Shown: positions 10,086 to 18,919, counted from the stretch's first letter. The stretch: 45,267 nucleotides of DNA from MADRE2 sp964397015 (GCA_964397015.1 CAYNHL010000013.1:1-45267), one strand, 5' to 3'. The notes: generated by a model not told the origin, from the sequence alone. Made by a program: numbers and translations.

Positions 10086-11114
10086 TTAAAGCCGGCGGAT
10101 CAGTTCATCCACCCGGGGGCAGACCGGATGGCTTTCCCTGAGTCGGTACAGCCTTTTTTTCGCCCTGTCTGTGTGGCTTAACTTTATTTCAATGATTGCC
10201 ATGTTCAGATTCGCTTCAAGATCTTCGGGTGCCATGTCCAGCACTCTTTCAAGAAGGCGGGTGGCGGATTCATAATTTTGGGCCTTGATATCCATGAATG
10301 CCCTGAGTTTTAAAAAATAATGGCTTTTGGGGTTTTTCAGTTTTGCAAGGGTGTCAATGAGCTCATCTGCTCGTTGAAGTTCGTTGTTCCGGATAGCAGT
10401 CTCGATTTCCCGGGTCATCTCTATGATACTGGCAGTGTGTTTCATCCGGGTCTGCTTGAGCGCCCTTTTTTTCTGTGTCTCAATTTCTTCAGGGGTGGCT
10501 GCTACCCTGGATTGACTTGATGAACGAGACAGGGTGGCGACGTCAGGTTTTGTCTCCCGGGTCCGTTCTCGTGTTTCAGGCACCGGTAACACCTGGGGTG
10601 GCATTGATGTGTGCCGGGTTTTGGCTGAAACTGCTTTGTCTGCAGGCGGCCGTTCTTCTTCTGGTGCCGGTTTCTGATACGGTTCTGTATTGGAGGGCGA
10701 TTGCGGCCTGGGAATGAAAAGCTTTCCCGGTGTGGCTTTCTGGGTTACACGGCTTTTCGGCATTTGCGGCGGGTTGAGTAACGGGTCAGCAGGGTCAAGA
10801 GTGTCGCCCGGTGTTGCGGTTTTTTCCCGGCTTGATTGCGTCACCTTTTCCGGTTGTGTTGTCCGGGCTGCAGTAGGTGTGACCCTGGCAAAAGAGGCTG
10901 TTTTATTTCTGTCTATGTAGGATTTTAGAAAAACGAGCGAATAATAACTGAAAACCCCGAAAACAACCACAACGAAAAGGATAAGCAATGCACCTGCCGG
11001 GGAGAAGACAAACCGGCGAAGTGTGTATATATGGCTTTCACGAGAAATCCTGCCCGGCGGTCCCGGGGTCTTCTTCTTTTTCAAGGCTTTGAGCCGGTTA
11101 AAGAGAATGCTCAT
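10086..11114 (-). CDS. TPR-containing membrane protein, MshN-like
   Basis: A 342-residue protein with a short basic cytoplasmic N terminus, one transmembrane helix at about residues 38-62, a long low-complexity Pro/Thr/Arg-rich periplasmic linker (about 70-215), and a C-terminal helical part with tetratricopeptide-like repeats ('NNELQRADELIDTLAKL', 'NYESATRLLERVLDMAPED', 'MAIIEIKLSHTDRAKKRL'). Topology and operon position match MshN of MSHA pilus clusters, a protein-protein adaptor spanning the periplasm. Its gene is five bases after the secretin gene. The linker evolves freely, so only the topology and TPRs support the call. Confidence 0.78.
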   Translation of the reverse strand: MSILFNRLKALKKKKTPGPPGRISRESHIYTLRRFVFSPAGALLILFVVVVFGVFSYYSLVFLKSYIDRNKTASFARVTPTAARTTQPEKVTQSSREKTATPGDTLDPADPLLNPPQMPKSRVTQKATPGKLFIPRPQSPSNTEPYQKPAPEEERPPADKAVSAKTRHTSMPPQVLPVPETRERTRETKPDVATLSRSSSQSRVAATPEEIETQKKRALKQTRMKHTASIIEMTREIETAIRNNELQRADELIDTLAKLKNPKSHYFLKLRAFMDIKAQNYESATRLLERVLDMAPEDLEANLNMAIIEIKLSHTDRAKKRLYRLRESHPVCPRVDELIRRL

Positions 11115-11119
11115 ATTGT

Positions 11120-12616
11120 TTATATGACCGTGACGGTTAAAATGATAACCAGTTCTTTTCTCTCCTGCTTGTGGTATTCGTTTTTAAACAGGTAGCCGAG
11201 CAGAGGGACTTTTGAGATATAGGGCAGACCCTTGTCCTCCCTGTGGGTGACTTTGTTTATAAGTCCGCCGATGATGACAACATCGCCTGAGTTCATGGAA
11301 ATGGTGGTGTTGATTTCCTTGATGCCTACCCTGGGAAGAGAAATGCTTTCCTGCCTGCCGACTGCCTCGGGGTTTTCAATGCTGCCTGCGTCAACATCGC
11401 TTTTAACCGGGTTGATCATCAGGGAAATGTTTCCGGTTTCTTCGATAAAGGGAATTACACCGAGGATCAGGCCGTCAAATACGGTGGACACTTCAATGTC
11501 TACGGTTTCATCGGTCGTGGTGGTGGTCGTGCTCTGGGCGGTGGTGACTTCAACGCTTTTCTTGTATGAAATGGAATCCCCGACGCTGATTACGGCCGGG
11601 CTTCCGTGCCGTGCCCTGATGGTCGGGTTGGATACTATCTTGACATCACCGAAATGCTGCAGTGTTTTTATGGCTGTTTCAAGATTGAAACTGCGGTTCA
11701 TGCCTGAAAGAACCAGGCCGGACTGCAGGTTCCACGCGGCCTGGTTCAGGCGGTGAGTGGTATCGGATTCACTGCGGAGCAGGTCCCAGTCAATGCCGTA
11801 CTCATAACCATCGGAAAGGGATACTTCGATAATCCGGGCTTCGATGAGTATCTGGCGTGACATCATGTCACGGAAATGATTGACCAGGCGGGTGATCATG
11901 TTCACAGCCGAAGGGCGGTCCCTGACATACAAGCTTCCGGACAGCCGGTTGATGCTGAATGTGCCCAGGTCTGATTTTACATTGCGGACCATTTCTTCGA
12001 GCAGATCATAGGCATTTCCCTTTTTGGACCCTGATCCCTTGAGTTTTACCGATCCTACCAGGCCTGTAGACTGGTCGTCATTTGCGCCCAGCACATCTCC
12101 GCCAATATCAAAATTGGTTTCAACATGGGTGTCCAGAAAATTCAATTTATAGATTCGTTCTGTAAATGCCTCGATTTTTATTATATTGTCCTGGATTTCA
12201 TAACTCAGGTCAAAGCGCCTGGCCAGCTCGTTCAGCACGGTTTTGGCCGAGACATTTTGAAAATGAAGGGTAACTTTTCTGTCATTTTCATCGACCTGTT
12301 TCCCCATGATCAGGTTCATGCCCACGGTATCTGCCAGAAGGTAAAGAATGGTTGCAAGATCGGTGTCAACCATGGAAAATGATATCATGTGATCTTCAAG
12401 CGGATCATATCGGGGAAGGACCGGTTCTACTTCAATGACGACATCGGCCTTTTTTTCAAGCTGCCTGCGGTTTTTGGCCTGGCTTTTTTCAAGCGCTGCC
12501 GATTCGGTTTCCAGAACCCTGTTTTCCGGCTCAGGGGGCGAGGGTGCCTTATTGGTGCAGGAGATGATCGAAGCGCAGGCGACTGCCACGAACAGGGCTA
12601 AAATTAAATGTTTCAT
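11120..12616 (-). CDS. mshL: Secretin, MshL/GspD family outer-membrane channel
   Basis: A 498-residue outer-membrane secretin. The N terminus is a lipoprotein signal peptide ending in a lipobox around 'SIISC' (Cys about residue 20). A secretin/TonB short N-terminal (STN) domain follows ('FSMVDTDLATILYLLADTVGMNLI', about 78-145), then an N1/KH-like domain, and the conserved C-terminal secretin domain with 'VVIIGGLI' and 'VPLLGYLFKN'. It forms the channel through which the pilus or secreted substrate leaves. The gene overlaps the upstream MshK-like gene by four bases (ATGA). The family assignment is strong; the msh name is by operon content. Confidence 0.94.
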   Translation of the reverse strand: MKHLILALFVAVACASIISCTNKAPSPPEPENRVLETESAALEKSQAKNRRQLEKKADVVIEVEPVLPRYDPLEDHMISFSMVDTDLATILYLLADTVGMNLIMGKQVDENDRKVTLHFQNVSAKTVLNELARRFDLSYEIQDNIIKIEAFTERIYKLNFLDTHVETNFDIGGDVLGANDDQSTGLVGSVKLKGSGSKKGNAYDLLEEMVRNVKSDLGTFSINRLSGSLYVRDRPSAVNMITRLVNHFRDMMSRQILIEARIIEVSLSDGYEYGIDWDLLRSESDTTHRLNQAAWNLQSGLVLSGMNRSFNLETAIKTLQHFGDVKIVSNPTIRARHGSPAVISVGDSISYKKSVEVTTAQSTTTTTTDETVDIEVSTVFDGLILGVIPFIEETGNISLMINPVKSDVDAGSIENPEAVGRQESISLPRVGIKEINTTISMNSGDVVIIGGLINKVTHREDKGLPYISKVPLLGYLFKNEYHKQERKELVIILTVTVI

Positions 12617-13176
12617 AAAGAATCCTTTTCATGACGTGCCGGTCCATTATTTTCCAGAACCAGATCAACCCATTTTTCCATATTGTTTTTTTGAATCAGG
12701 ACCCTGTCATGTTCTATTTTTTTGATCCGGCCGCTGTCCGGAAGTTTTGCACCGCCAGCATAAAGGTGTCCGTCTATCACGCAGAAGCTGTTTTTTGGAG
12801 AGACAAAGGATAAAGTCACCTGGTAATCGAACAGATCGGTCCGGGTCTGGTCCTGTGATGTGCTGCCGGAAAAGCCCGGGGAACCTGATGAACCCTTCCT
12901 GGTCACTGCTGCTACAGGAGTATATCCGAACAGCTCAAGGGAGGCGTTGGCGGGTTCTTCCGGAGCTGAGGGCAAATCGGGCAGCCGGGGCTGCATCAGG
13001 TCTATCTCGTTGATCAGTGACTGCTGCACGACCTGGATATCCGGCAGGGGCCCTGACCCGGATAGTGTCTGCCCCGGCCTGGTTGTTTTGGCATAATAGA
13101 TTCCGTAACCGGCGATTGTAAAAAAACATAGAAGAACAATTCCAAAGGTCAGCAGGCCTTGATATTTGTTTTTCAC
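12613..13176 (-). CDS. MshK/GspB/PilP-like single-pass periplasmic protein
   Basis: A 187-residue protein with an N-terminal transmembrane helix (residues about 9-28), a Pro/Ser/Gly-rich linker, and a small C-terminal beta domain ('FCVIDGHLYAGGAKLPDSGRI', then 'VLIQKNNMEKWVDL'). That layout matches MshK, GspB and PilP-type proteins, which link the inner-membrane assembly to the secretin. It overlaps both neighbours by four bases (ATGA on each side), so the three genes are probably translationally coupled. Sequence similarity in this family is low; the assignment rests on architecture and position directly before the secretin gene. Confidence 0.72.
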   Translation of the reverse strand: MKNKYQGLLTFGIVLLCFFTIAGYGIYYAKTTRPGQTLSGSGPLPDIQVVQQSLINEIDLMQPRLPDLPSAPEEPANASLELFGYTPVAAVTRKGSSGSPGFSGSTSQDQTRTDLFDYQVTLSFVSPKNSFCVIDGHLYAGGAKLPDSGRIKKIEHDRVLIQKNNMEKWVDLVLENNGPARHEKDSL

Positions 13177-14471
13177 GGCAGGCTCCTTGAAAAGACCAGT
13201 CTGAATTCAGACCGGTTTATCAGGGTGTTGAACCGGCTGTCATCAATAGTGTATCCTTTTGTTTCAAGGGCCTTCAAAAGTGCCTGGTAGCCTTTATAGG
13301 CCATATCAAAGCCTGAATCGACTGTGCCGTAAATTTCAGTTTTGACATTTGTGGTGGTATAATTGATTTTAATGTTCTGTATGACTGCAGGTTCGAACAT
13401 CCCATGTTCCACGTCAGAAAATATGGCGGCATAAGAAGGTGTATAGCGGCTGGTATTCAGCTTTTTTACAAATTCTAGAACTGGTTTGATCTCAGGATTT
13501 ACCGGCTGGACAGCAAGGATTTCATTCTGCCGGCCGATTCGGTCAAGGGAAGCTGCAACCTTTTGCTCGAGCTGTTGCGCTTCAATGTCATACTTGTGAT
13601 ACAGCCAGAACAAGGCGACAGTAGCGATAAAAAAGAGCATTGCCGCTGTATAAGCTGTTTTTCTCAGGCCATAAAGCATCAGGTCAAGCCTTGAGGCCAT
13701 TGAGGAAAAAACCGGTATCATCTGTACCAGTTTGAGAAATGAGACAGGCCGGGTTCCCTCCTGAAAAACAACCGGTTCCTGGGTTACCATCTGGCAGGAC
13801 TTTTTGCTGAAAACCTGGTCATCTTCCGGTTCCGGCAGAGTTGCAGGAGCGTCGGCCCAGTTGATCACAAATATTTCTTCGACAGTTAGCTGGAGTTCCT
13901 CTTCTGCCGCCAGGATGTCACTTGAGACCATATCCCAAAGTGACTGCACCTGGTCGTGACTGACATCGAATGCGGTACAGCGGGAGGCAGCATGGATGCG
14001 GCCGGCCGTGCCTATCAGAAGATCGGCATACCGGTCATGGCGGAAGATCGCTGCTTTGCAAGATTTAGAGCCCAGTTTTTTTATGAAATGATAAAGCACC
14101 CGGTAAAGCGGAAAAACGAGAACTGTATCACCATGCTCCCGGATCCGGTCCATGAAGCGCGTATAGGTATGTGTGCCAACGGCGGTGAAAAAAATATCAG
14201 TGGTTTTAGGCCCCTGTTTTCTTTTCCAGTGGGTAAGGACGGTGACGGATTCGTCAAATTCGCCTTCCTCCTGGAGCTTTCTTGTTACCATTGTTTCGGC
14301 ATATTTCACAGGGGCATCAACCGTCATGACCCTGGTGAGGCTCGATGGAAAGTCAATGATTATTTTCTTGTCACCAGAAATGGATTCAAATTTTTCAATG
14401 GCCCGGGCATGGCTACCCGATACTGCCCAGACCCTGTCATCCATTTCAATTATGTGGCCCTTGAATCCCAT
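13173..14471 (-). CDS. PilM/PilN-like (MshI-type) pilus assembly protein
   Basis: A 432-residue bitopic protein. The first ~265 residues look like a degenerate actin-like PilM/GspL cytoplasmic domain ('VMTVDAPVKYAETMVTRKLQEEGEFDE' region, then a long alpha/beta part). One transmembrane helix lies at about residues 268-292, followed by a coiled-coil segment ('QLEQKVAASLDRIGRQNEILAV') and a PilN/GspL-like ferredoxin-fold C terminus. It would join the cytoplasmic ATPase to the periplasmic alignment complex. The start is four bases after the small MshJ-like gene. Confident as a pilus/T2SS alignment protein, less so on the exact name. Confidence 0.78.
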   Translation of the reverse strand: MGFKGHIIEMDDRVWAVSGSHARAIEKFESISGDKKIIIDFPSSLTRVMTVDAPVKYAETMVTRKLQEEGEFDESVTVLTHWKRKQGPKTTDIFFTAVGTHTYTRFMDRIREHGDTVLVFPLYRVLYHFIKKLGSKSCKAAIFRHDRYADLLIGTAGRIHAASRCTAFDVSHDQVQSLWDMVSSDILAAEEELQLTVEEIFVINWADAPATLPEPEDDQVFSKKSCQMVTQEPVVFQEGTRPVSFLKLVQMIPVFSSMASRLDLMLYGLRKTAYTAAMLFFIATVALFWLYHKYDIEAQQLEQKVAASLDRIGRQNEILAVQPVNPEIKPVLEFVKKLNTSRYTPSYAAIFSDVEHGMFEPAVIQNIKINYTTTNVKTEIYGTVDSGFDMAYKGYQALLKALETKGYTIDDSRFNTLINRSEFRLVFSRSLP

Positions 14472-14475
14472 GGTA

Positions 14476-14964
14476 TCATTCCTTTTTGATCAGGAAATGA
14501 CCGTTGATATTGACCAGAAGGTCCGCCGGCCGGTGTGAAACTGAATCAGCATCGGTCATGTCGGATTCTTTAATCAATGCCTCTTTTTCCTTTTCATCCA
14601 GGAGCCTGGCTGACAGGAATTCAGGATTGAAGTAATAATAACGGGTATGGGTTGTCTGCTCGAGTATGGCGCTGAACTGATCAAAGGAAAGAGGTTCTTC
14701 GACCAGGTTTACGGAAAAGCTGTCCCATTCTTCTGTTTTAAGGCCCAAAAGTTCTGCTGTCCTGACGAAGTGATCCATCTTTGCAATCGCATTTTTCTTT
14801 TGTTCCAGTGCCTGGATGCGGTCAGACAACAGCTTTTCCTGACGGTTCAGCTTCGCCAGCTGTTCCTGGTTGACACTGAACCGGGTATAGGCCTGGACAA
14901 ACAGGCAGCCGGCAATGATGAAACACACCCCTGTAATTGCCGTGATGACATGTGGTTTCAGCAT
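14476..14964 (-). CDS. Small single-pass protein, PilO/MshJ-like
   Basis: A 162-residue protein with an N-terminal transmembrane helix (about residues 7-25), then a coiled coil ('LNRQEKLLSDRIQALEQKKNA', about 38-65) and a short periplasmic alpha/beta domain. This is the topology of PilO/GspM/MshJ, partners of the PilN/GspL-like protein encoded immediately downstream. It lies between the prepilin gene and the PilM/PilN-like gene. I infer a role in the inner-membrane alignment complex; the sequence alone does not identify the family firmly. Confidence 0.7.
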   Translation of the reverse strand: MLKPHVITAITGVCFIIAGCLFVQAYTRFSVNQEQLAKLNRQEKLLSDRIQALEQKKNAIAKMDHFVRTAELLGLKTEEWDSFSVNLVEEPLSFDQFSAILEQTTHTRYYYFNPEFLSARLLDEKEKEALIKESDMTDADSVSHRPADLLVNINGHFLIKKE

Positions 14965-14988
14965 ATCAGATCTGTAAAAACCTTCCTG

Positions 14989-15639
14989 TTAGAACTGAAG
15001 CCGCAGTATACCAACTGATGCTGGTACGGGGACGGCATCAGCTGCCGGCCATGCAGCCATGGAGGCGCTGCCGTCTGGTGAATATAGAAAATCACCGCCT
15101 TCGCCATCCATCTGCCCGTCGATAATGTTGTCCCATGCAATGCCAAGTTCAGGAGGCATGCCGCTGTCGCTACTGATTTCTATATAGTTGCCGATACCGG
15201 AAAGATACTTGAATGCCAGGGTCAGGGTATAGTCCGTGCCTGCGGCATCCCGGTAGAGTCTTGCACAGGAGCTTCCCGTAGCGCCTTCAGGAGGGGTTTC
15301 AAGACCTACGGCTGTCAACTGGGCTGTCAGGTTGCCGCAGCTCGCCCAAGGGCCTGCGGGAGCGTTGCCGCAGTGACCGTCCCTTATGGAGTTGGTGTTG
15401 TTGGCCCAGTCTCCCAGGATCCATCCGCAGCGGTCATAATAGGAATTGTAGCTCAGCTGCCAGGACTGCAGAAATTTGGCGTACAGCTTTTTTTGCTTTG
15501 CACTTACAACCAGGTCCTTTCCCTTGACCACCGCGCCGATGATCAATCCGATAATGATCAGTACCACGGCCATTTCAATCAGGGTAAACCCTTGTTTATC
15601 AGAGGTTATCCTTTTTGACAATCTTCCGATCGCATACAT
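14989..15639 (-). CDS. Type IV prepilin-like protein (first gene of pilus operon)
   Basis: A 216-residue prepilin. The leader carries basic residues and ends at G17; the mature chain begins FTLIE with glutamate at +5, then a hydrophobic helix ('MAVVLIIIGLIIGAVVKGKDLV'). The helix is followed by a lysine-rich alpha stretch and a globular C-terminal domain with several cysteines. The first eight residues of the mature helix match the giant prepilin at 197-5050, so both are likely processed by the same peptidase, which is not in the window. The Shine-Dalgarno AAGGAG is well placed before ATG 15639. As first gene of the operon it is the best candidate for a major or minor pilin. Confidence 0.9.
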   Translation of the reverse strand: MYAIGRLSKRITSDKQGFTLIEMAVVLIIIGLIIGAVVKGKDLVVSAKQKKLYAKFLQSWQLSYNSYYDRCGWILGDWANNTNSIRDGHCGNAPAGPWASCGNLTAQLTAVGLETPPEGATGSSCARLYRDAAGTDYTLTLAFKYLSGIGNYIEISSDSGMPPELGIAWDNIIDGQMDGEGGDFLYSPDGSASMAAWPAADAVPVPASVGILRLQF

Positions 15640-15757
15640 GGTGTGCTCCTTGAAATTTAAGTTTCAAACATGAAAAATGTAAAGGTTTGATAAATAATAA
15701 ACAATTATAATTTCAATTTTAGCACAGGCACAGGCACCTTACAAGCCTAATAAAACA
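15640..15757 (-). promoter_or_regulatory. AT-rich upstream region of the pilus operon
   Basis: This very AT-rich stretch lies between the TRAP terminator and the prepilin gene and must hold the promoter of the ten-gene minus-strand operon. Reading the minus strand, a TTGAAA near 15708 could be a -35, but I see no convincing -10 at the right distance, so the promoter is not resolved. The ribosome binding site next to ATG 15639 is clear. Confidence 0.35.
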
Positions 15758-15790
15758 CCGGCCCGGCCACTTTTTATGTGGCCGGACCGG
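15758..15790 (-). terminator. Intrinsic terminator of the TRAP operon
   Basis: A 13-bp stem with one mismatch (15758-15770 with 15778-15790) closes a 7-base loop. On the minus strand it is followed by TGTTTTATT. It lies just after dctM and before the pilus operon, so it separates the two minus-strand transcription units. Confidence 0.85.
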
Positions 15791-15820
15791 TTGAGGAAAA
15801 ATCTATGTGGAGTTTGAGGG

Positions 15821-17137
15821 TCAGTACATCAGGTTGGGCAGAAACATAATAATTTGCGGAAAGAGCATCAGGATGCCGACACCGGCGATAACCGCGAGAA
15901 GGAAAGGGAAAATACCCTTGAATATGGCTTCAAGCGGGACTTCCGTGTCAAGAACATTCTTGGCGACCCCGTAAACCACATATACATTGATTCCCACCGG
16001 CGGTGTGATGACCCCCATTTCAGTGACCATGACGATGATGATGCCGAACCAGATGGGATCGTACCCAAGCTCCATTACGACCGGAAAGAAAATCGGGACT
16101 GTCAGGGTCACAAAGGCCAAAGCGTCCATGAAGCAGCCGCCTATAAAATATATGCCGATAACGACTGCCATGACAAGGTAGGGCGATATCTGCAGTTCGC
16201 TTACCCATCCGGCAATTTCAAACGGAATCCTGGTGACGGCCAGGAATTTCCCGAAAATTACAGCGCCTGCAATGAGCATCATGACCATGCAGGATGTGCG
16301 CAATGTTTCATAAAGAGATTTGACAAATCCCTCCCATGTTATCTGCCGGCGTATAATGGCGATGACCAGGACACCGAAGCATCCAATGGCGGCGGCTTCT
16401 GTCGGGGTGAACCAGCCCAGGAAAATGCCTCCGATAACCAGGACAAATACAATTATGGTTTCAACAAGCCCGAGAAGAGCTCTGAATCGTTCCCCCCAGG
16501 AGAATTTTTCAGCGCGCGGCCCCTGTTCCGGCCGCATCCGGCAACGTATGTAAATACATACAATAAAAAGCAGGGTTACCAGGAATGCGGGGAAAATACC
16601 GGCCACAAAAAGCGCTCCTATGGATTGTTCAGTTAGAATGCCATAGATTATCAGCACAACGCTGGGAGGCATAATCATGCCTATCCCCCCGCCGGATGCC
16701 ACTGAGCCTGTGGCAAGCTCGTCAGCGTAATTGTACCGTTTCATCTCCGGCAGTCCGACCGTGGCCATGGTGGCAGCGGTGGCCGGGCTGGAGCCGCATA
16801 CTGCGCCAAAAGCCGTGCATGCGGAAACCGTTGCCATGGCAAGCCCTCCACGGATGCCTCCCAAAAATTTATAGGCGGCATTGTACAGTCGCTTGCTTAT
16901 ACCTGAATTAAAGGCCAGCTGTCCCATGAGGATGAACAATGGTATGGTGGTCAAGTCGTAGGAGGCAAAGGTTTCATAAACGTTTCTGGATAGAAGAATC
17001 AGCCCGGCGCTCGGGGTGATGACAACACTGAATCCGATAAAGCCGACAGTCGCCATGACATAGGCGACGGGCATGCGGGTCAGGAACATCAGGATCATGA
17101 TGACAATGCCGAGGATTCCGATCAATGTAGGACTCAT
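15821..17137 (-). CDS. dctM: TRAP transporter large permease, DctM
   Basis: A 438-residue integral membrane protein of the DctM family with roughly a dozen hydrophobic segments. Family motifs include 'GLAMATVSACTAFGAVCGSSPATAATMATVGLPEMKR' (about residues 95-130; this is the conserved sodium/substrate loop) and 'GWFTPTEAAAIG' near 240. DctM is the sodium-coupled translocation subunit of tripartite ATP-independent periplasmic transporters. It follows dctQ by seven bases. The substrate is not readable from the permease; the shared operator with the benzoyl-CoA genes points to an aromatic or alicyclic carboxylate (inference). Confidence 0.96.
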   Translation of the reverse strand: MSPTLIGILGIVIMILMFLTRMPVAYVMATVGFIGFSVVITPSAGLILLSRNVYETFASYDLTTIPLFILMGQLAFNSGISKRLYNAAYKFLGGIRGGLAMATVSACTAFGAVCGSSPATAATMATVGLPEMKRYNYADELATGSVASGGGIGMIMPPSVVLIIYGILTEQSIGALFVAGIFPAFLVTLLFIVCIYIRCRMRPEQGPRAEKFSWGERFRALLGLVETIIVFVLVIGGIFLGWFTPTEAAAIGCFGVLVIAIIRRQITWEGFVKSLYETLRTSCMVMMLIAGAVIFGKFLAVTRIPFEIAGWVSELQISPYLVMAVVIGIYFIGGCFMDALAFVTLTVPIFFPVVMELGYDPIWFGIIIVMVTEMGVITPPVGINVYVVYGVAKNVLDTEVPLEAIFKGIFPFLLAVIAGVGILMLFPQIIMFLPNLMY

Positions 17138-17144
17138 AGGTACT

Positions 17145-17633
17145 TTATGCCTCTTTCAGCTTTGAAAAATCGTTAATTATGCTTTCAATTAAGGTTATGG
17201 AGAAAGCGAGCAGGCCGAATGCCAGCAGGTAGACGATGTAGTATATGGGAAATTCGAGGTTCATCGATACTTCGCCTGTCTTATGAATATCATGAGCATA
17301 AAGGAACATCTGCCAGGTGATCAGGCAGAACAGTACCAGGCTCAATATATTTGTGAGCAATCGGAGTTTGATCTGTGCCTTTTCAGACAGCAGCCGGACC
17401 AGGATTTCAACCCCGACGTGACCGTCCATCTTGTGTGTGTACGGCAGAGCCGCCGCAACGATAATCGTGGCCAGAAAACCAACAAGCTCCACGGAACCGA
17501 AAACCGGATGACGAAAATAGCGCCCTATGACATCCACCACGGTCAGCATCATCATGGCGGCCAGGGCCACGGCGCCAATGACTTTTAAAATATCTGAAAA
17601 AGTGTTCAATGGTTTGGAAAACGTTTTGTGCAT
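17145..17633 (-). CDS. dctQ: TRAP transporter small permease, DctQ
   Basis: A 162-residue four-helix membrane protein of the DctQ family, the small subunit that pairs with DctM. Hydrophobic segments lie at about 15-35, 48-66, 92-110 and 130-150, with the family motif 'VVDVIGRYFRHPVFGSVELVG' (about 27-47). It is encoded between dctP and dctM. It has no catalytic residues of its own but is required for transport in characterised systems. The hairpin upstream may make it less abundant than the binding protein. Confidence 0.94.
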   Translation of the reverse strand: MHKTFSKPLNTFSDILKVIGAVALAAMMMLTVVDVIGRYFRHPVFGSVELVGFLATIIVAAALPYTHKMDGHVGVEILVRLLSEKAQIKLRLLTNILSLVLFCLITWQMFLYAHDIHKTGEVSMNLEFPIYYIVYLLAFGLLAFSITLIESIINDFSKLKEA

Positions 17634-17662
17634 GATATATCCTGAAAATAAAATATGGGATA

Positions 17663-17698
17663 TTCCCGGCAGGGCTTGAAAAAACCTTCTGCCGGGAA
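17663..17698 (-). promoter_or_regulatory. Intercistronic hairpin between dctP and dctQ
   Basis: A perfect 10-bp inverted repeat (17663-17672 with 17689-17698, arms TTCCCGGCAG and CTGCCGGGAA) closes a 16-base loop. On the minus strand it is followed by an AT-rich but not T-tract sequence. It lies between the binding protein gene and the permease genes. Such hairpins often give more binding protein than permease by partial termination or by protecting the upstream mRNA end; that role is inferred. Confidence 0.7.
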
Positions 17699-17724
17699 AA
17701 ATCAGTTAGAATCAGAAATGCGGT

Positions 17725-18738
17725 TTATTCAGCCAGCTGTGCATTGATAAAATCAACAACCGCCTTTCCGTCAATGCCCTTTTCTCCCATTTTTTTGATG
17801 TAGTCATCGACAACCGGGGAAGCGGCTTCTTTCCAGCGTTGGGATTCAGCGTCACTCAGTTCGACCAGTTCGCCACCCTGGGATTTAAGGAATTCCAGGC
17901 CGTCTTCATCGATCTTGTCCCAGGCCTGTCCGTGTTTTTCGATATACTCTTCATTGATTTCCTGGATAACTTTCTGATGTTCAGGTTTCAAAGCGGCCCA
18001 CCTGTTTTTATTCATAAAGACTGCAAAAGTGGTGGTATAGGCACAAGAGTAACTGCCGATGGCATAGTCTACAACTTCGCCGAGCTTCCATCCCTTGTTG
18101 GATTCCAGGGGATGGGAAGATCCGTCAACGACGCCTTTCTGGAGCATCTGGTAGGTTTCAGCCATGGATTTTCCGACAGGGACCGCGCCCAGGGCAGCCT
18201 GGACAAGGCCGCTTGTGCCGGTACCCCTTAATTTGAGGCCTTTGAGGTCTTCGAGGGTTGTAACTTTTTTGTCCCGTGTATGGATCAGTCCGGGACCATG
18301 GGCATGGAGGAACATAATCTGGGTGTCGTTGAATTCTTCAGGCTGGAATTGGTTCAGCACTGCATTTGCAACCCGGGTTGCCTGGACGCCGCTTTCGTAT
18401 CCCATGGGCAGGTCAATGGCTTCTGACAACGGAAACCGGCCGCGGGTATAGGCCAGAACGGTCATACCGATGTCGGCCAGGCCGGTGGCGACACCGTCGT
18501 AGGTCTGCGGAGCCTTTGTCAGGGTGCCGGCAGGAAAGTATTTGATCGTGATTTCACCGTTGGTTCTTTTTTCCACTTCTCTACACCAGCTTTCGGCCAA
18601 TATGCTCTGGCCATGGGTGGGGGGAAAAAAGTTGGCATAGGTCAGGGTGGTGCCTGCATTGGCAGCATTGGGGCTGACAATCATAAATGCTGAAAAAAAA
18701 CAGACAATTAAAAAGACAAGAAATGTAATTCTCTTCAT
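17725..18738 (-). CDS. dctP: TRAP transporter substrate-binding protein, DctP
   Basis: A 337-residue periplasmic solute-binding protein with a Sec signal peptide (hydrophobic residues about 5-25, cleavage near 'ANAG'). DctP-family features are the N-terminal 'TLTYANFFPPTHGQSILAESW', 'GLADIGM' and 'LKGLKLRGTGTSG', whose arginine (about residue 172) usually forms the salt bridge to a carboxylate. It delivers the substrate to DctQM. The Shine-Dalgarno GGAGG precedes ATG 18738 at good spacing. Its promoter carries two operator copies related to those at bamB, so an aromatic acid such as benzoate is a plausible ligand, not shown by sequence. Confidence 0.94.
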   Translation of the reverse strand: MKRITFLVFLIVCFFSAFMIVSPNAANAGTTLTYANFFPPTHGQSILAESWCREVEKRTNGEITIKYFPAGTLTKAPQTYDGVATGLADIGMTVLAYTRGRFPLSEAIDLPMGYESGVQATRVANAVLNQFQPEEFNDTQIMFLHAHGPGLIHTRDKKVTTLEDLKGLKLRGTGTSGLVQAALGAVPVGKSMAETYQMLQKGVVDGSSHPLESNKGWKLGEVVDYAIGSYSCAYTTTFAVFMNKNRWAALKPEHQKVIQEINEEYIEKHGQAWDKIDEDGLEFLKSQGGELVELSDAESQRWKEAASPVVDDYIKKMGEKGIDGKAVVDFINAQLAE

Positions 18739-18856
18739 GGTGTTGACCTCCTAAAATTGTTATTTGGTGGCGTAAAAAAACCTCCTGGTAACCAAAAATG
18801 CGGGATGCGGCCGGCTTACCTCCTTTCGAAAAACTGGTTTATCAGAACATGACTTT

Positions 18857-18919
18857 TACAATGTAACTATAAATCAGCTATAATACATAACTATATTTTA
18901 GGGCAATTCTTTCTGTCAA
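18857..18919 (-). promoter_or_regulatory. dctP promoter with two operator copies
   Basis: On the minus strand a perfect -35 TTGACA (18914-18919) and -10 TATAGT (18890-18895) are 18 bases apart. One operator copy, TAGTTATGTATTA, overlaps the -10 (18881-18893). A second, TAGTTACATTGTA (18857-18869), is identical to the downstream copy at the bamB promoter and lies just after the start site; its core TTACAATGTAA on the plus strand is a perfect 11-bp palindrome. The copies are 24 bases apart. Placement over and behind the -10 suits a repressor. Confidence 0.7.

Noticed and set aside
15854..16636. Long plus-strand ORF opposite dctM
   Set aside because: It is the antisense shadow of a clear DctM gene; composition is rich in Asp, His and Asn as expected of an antisense frame.
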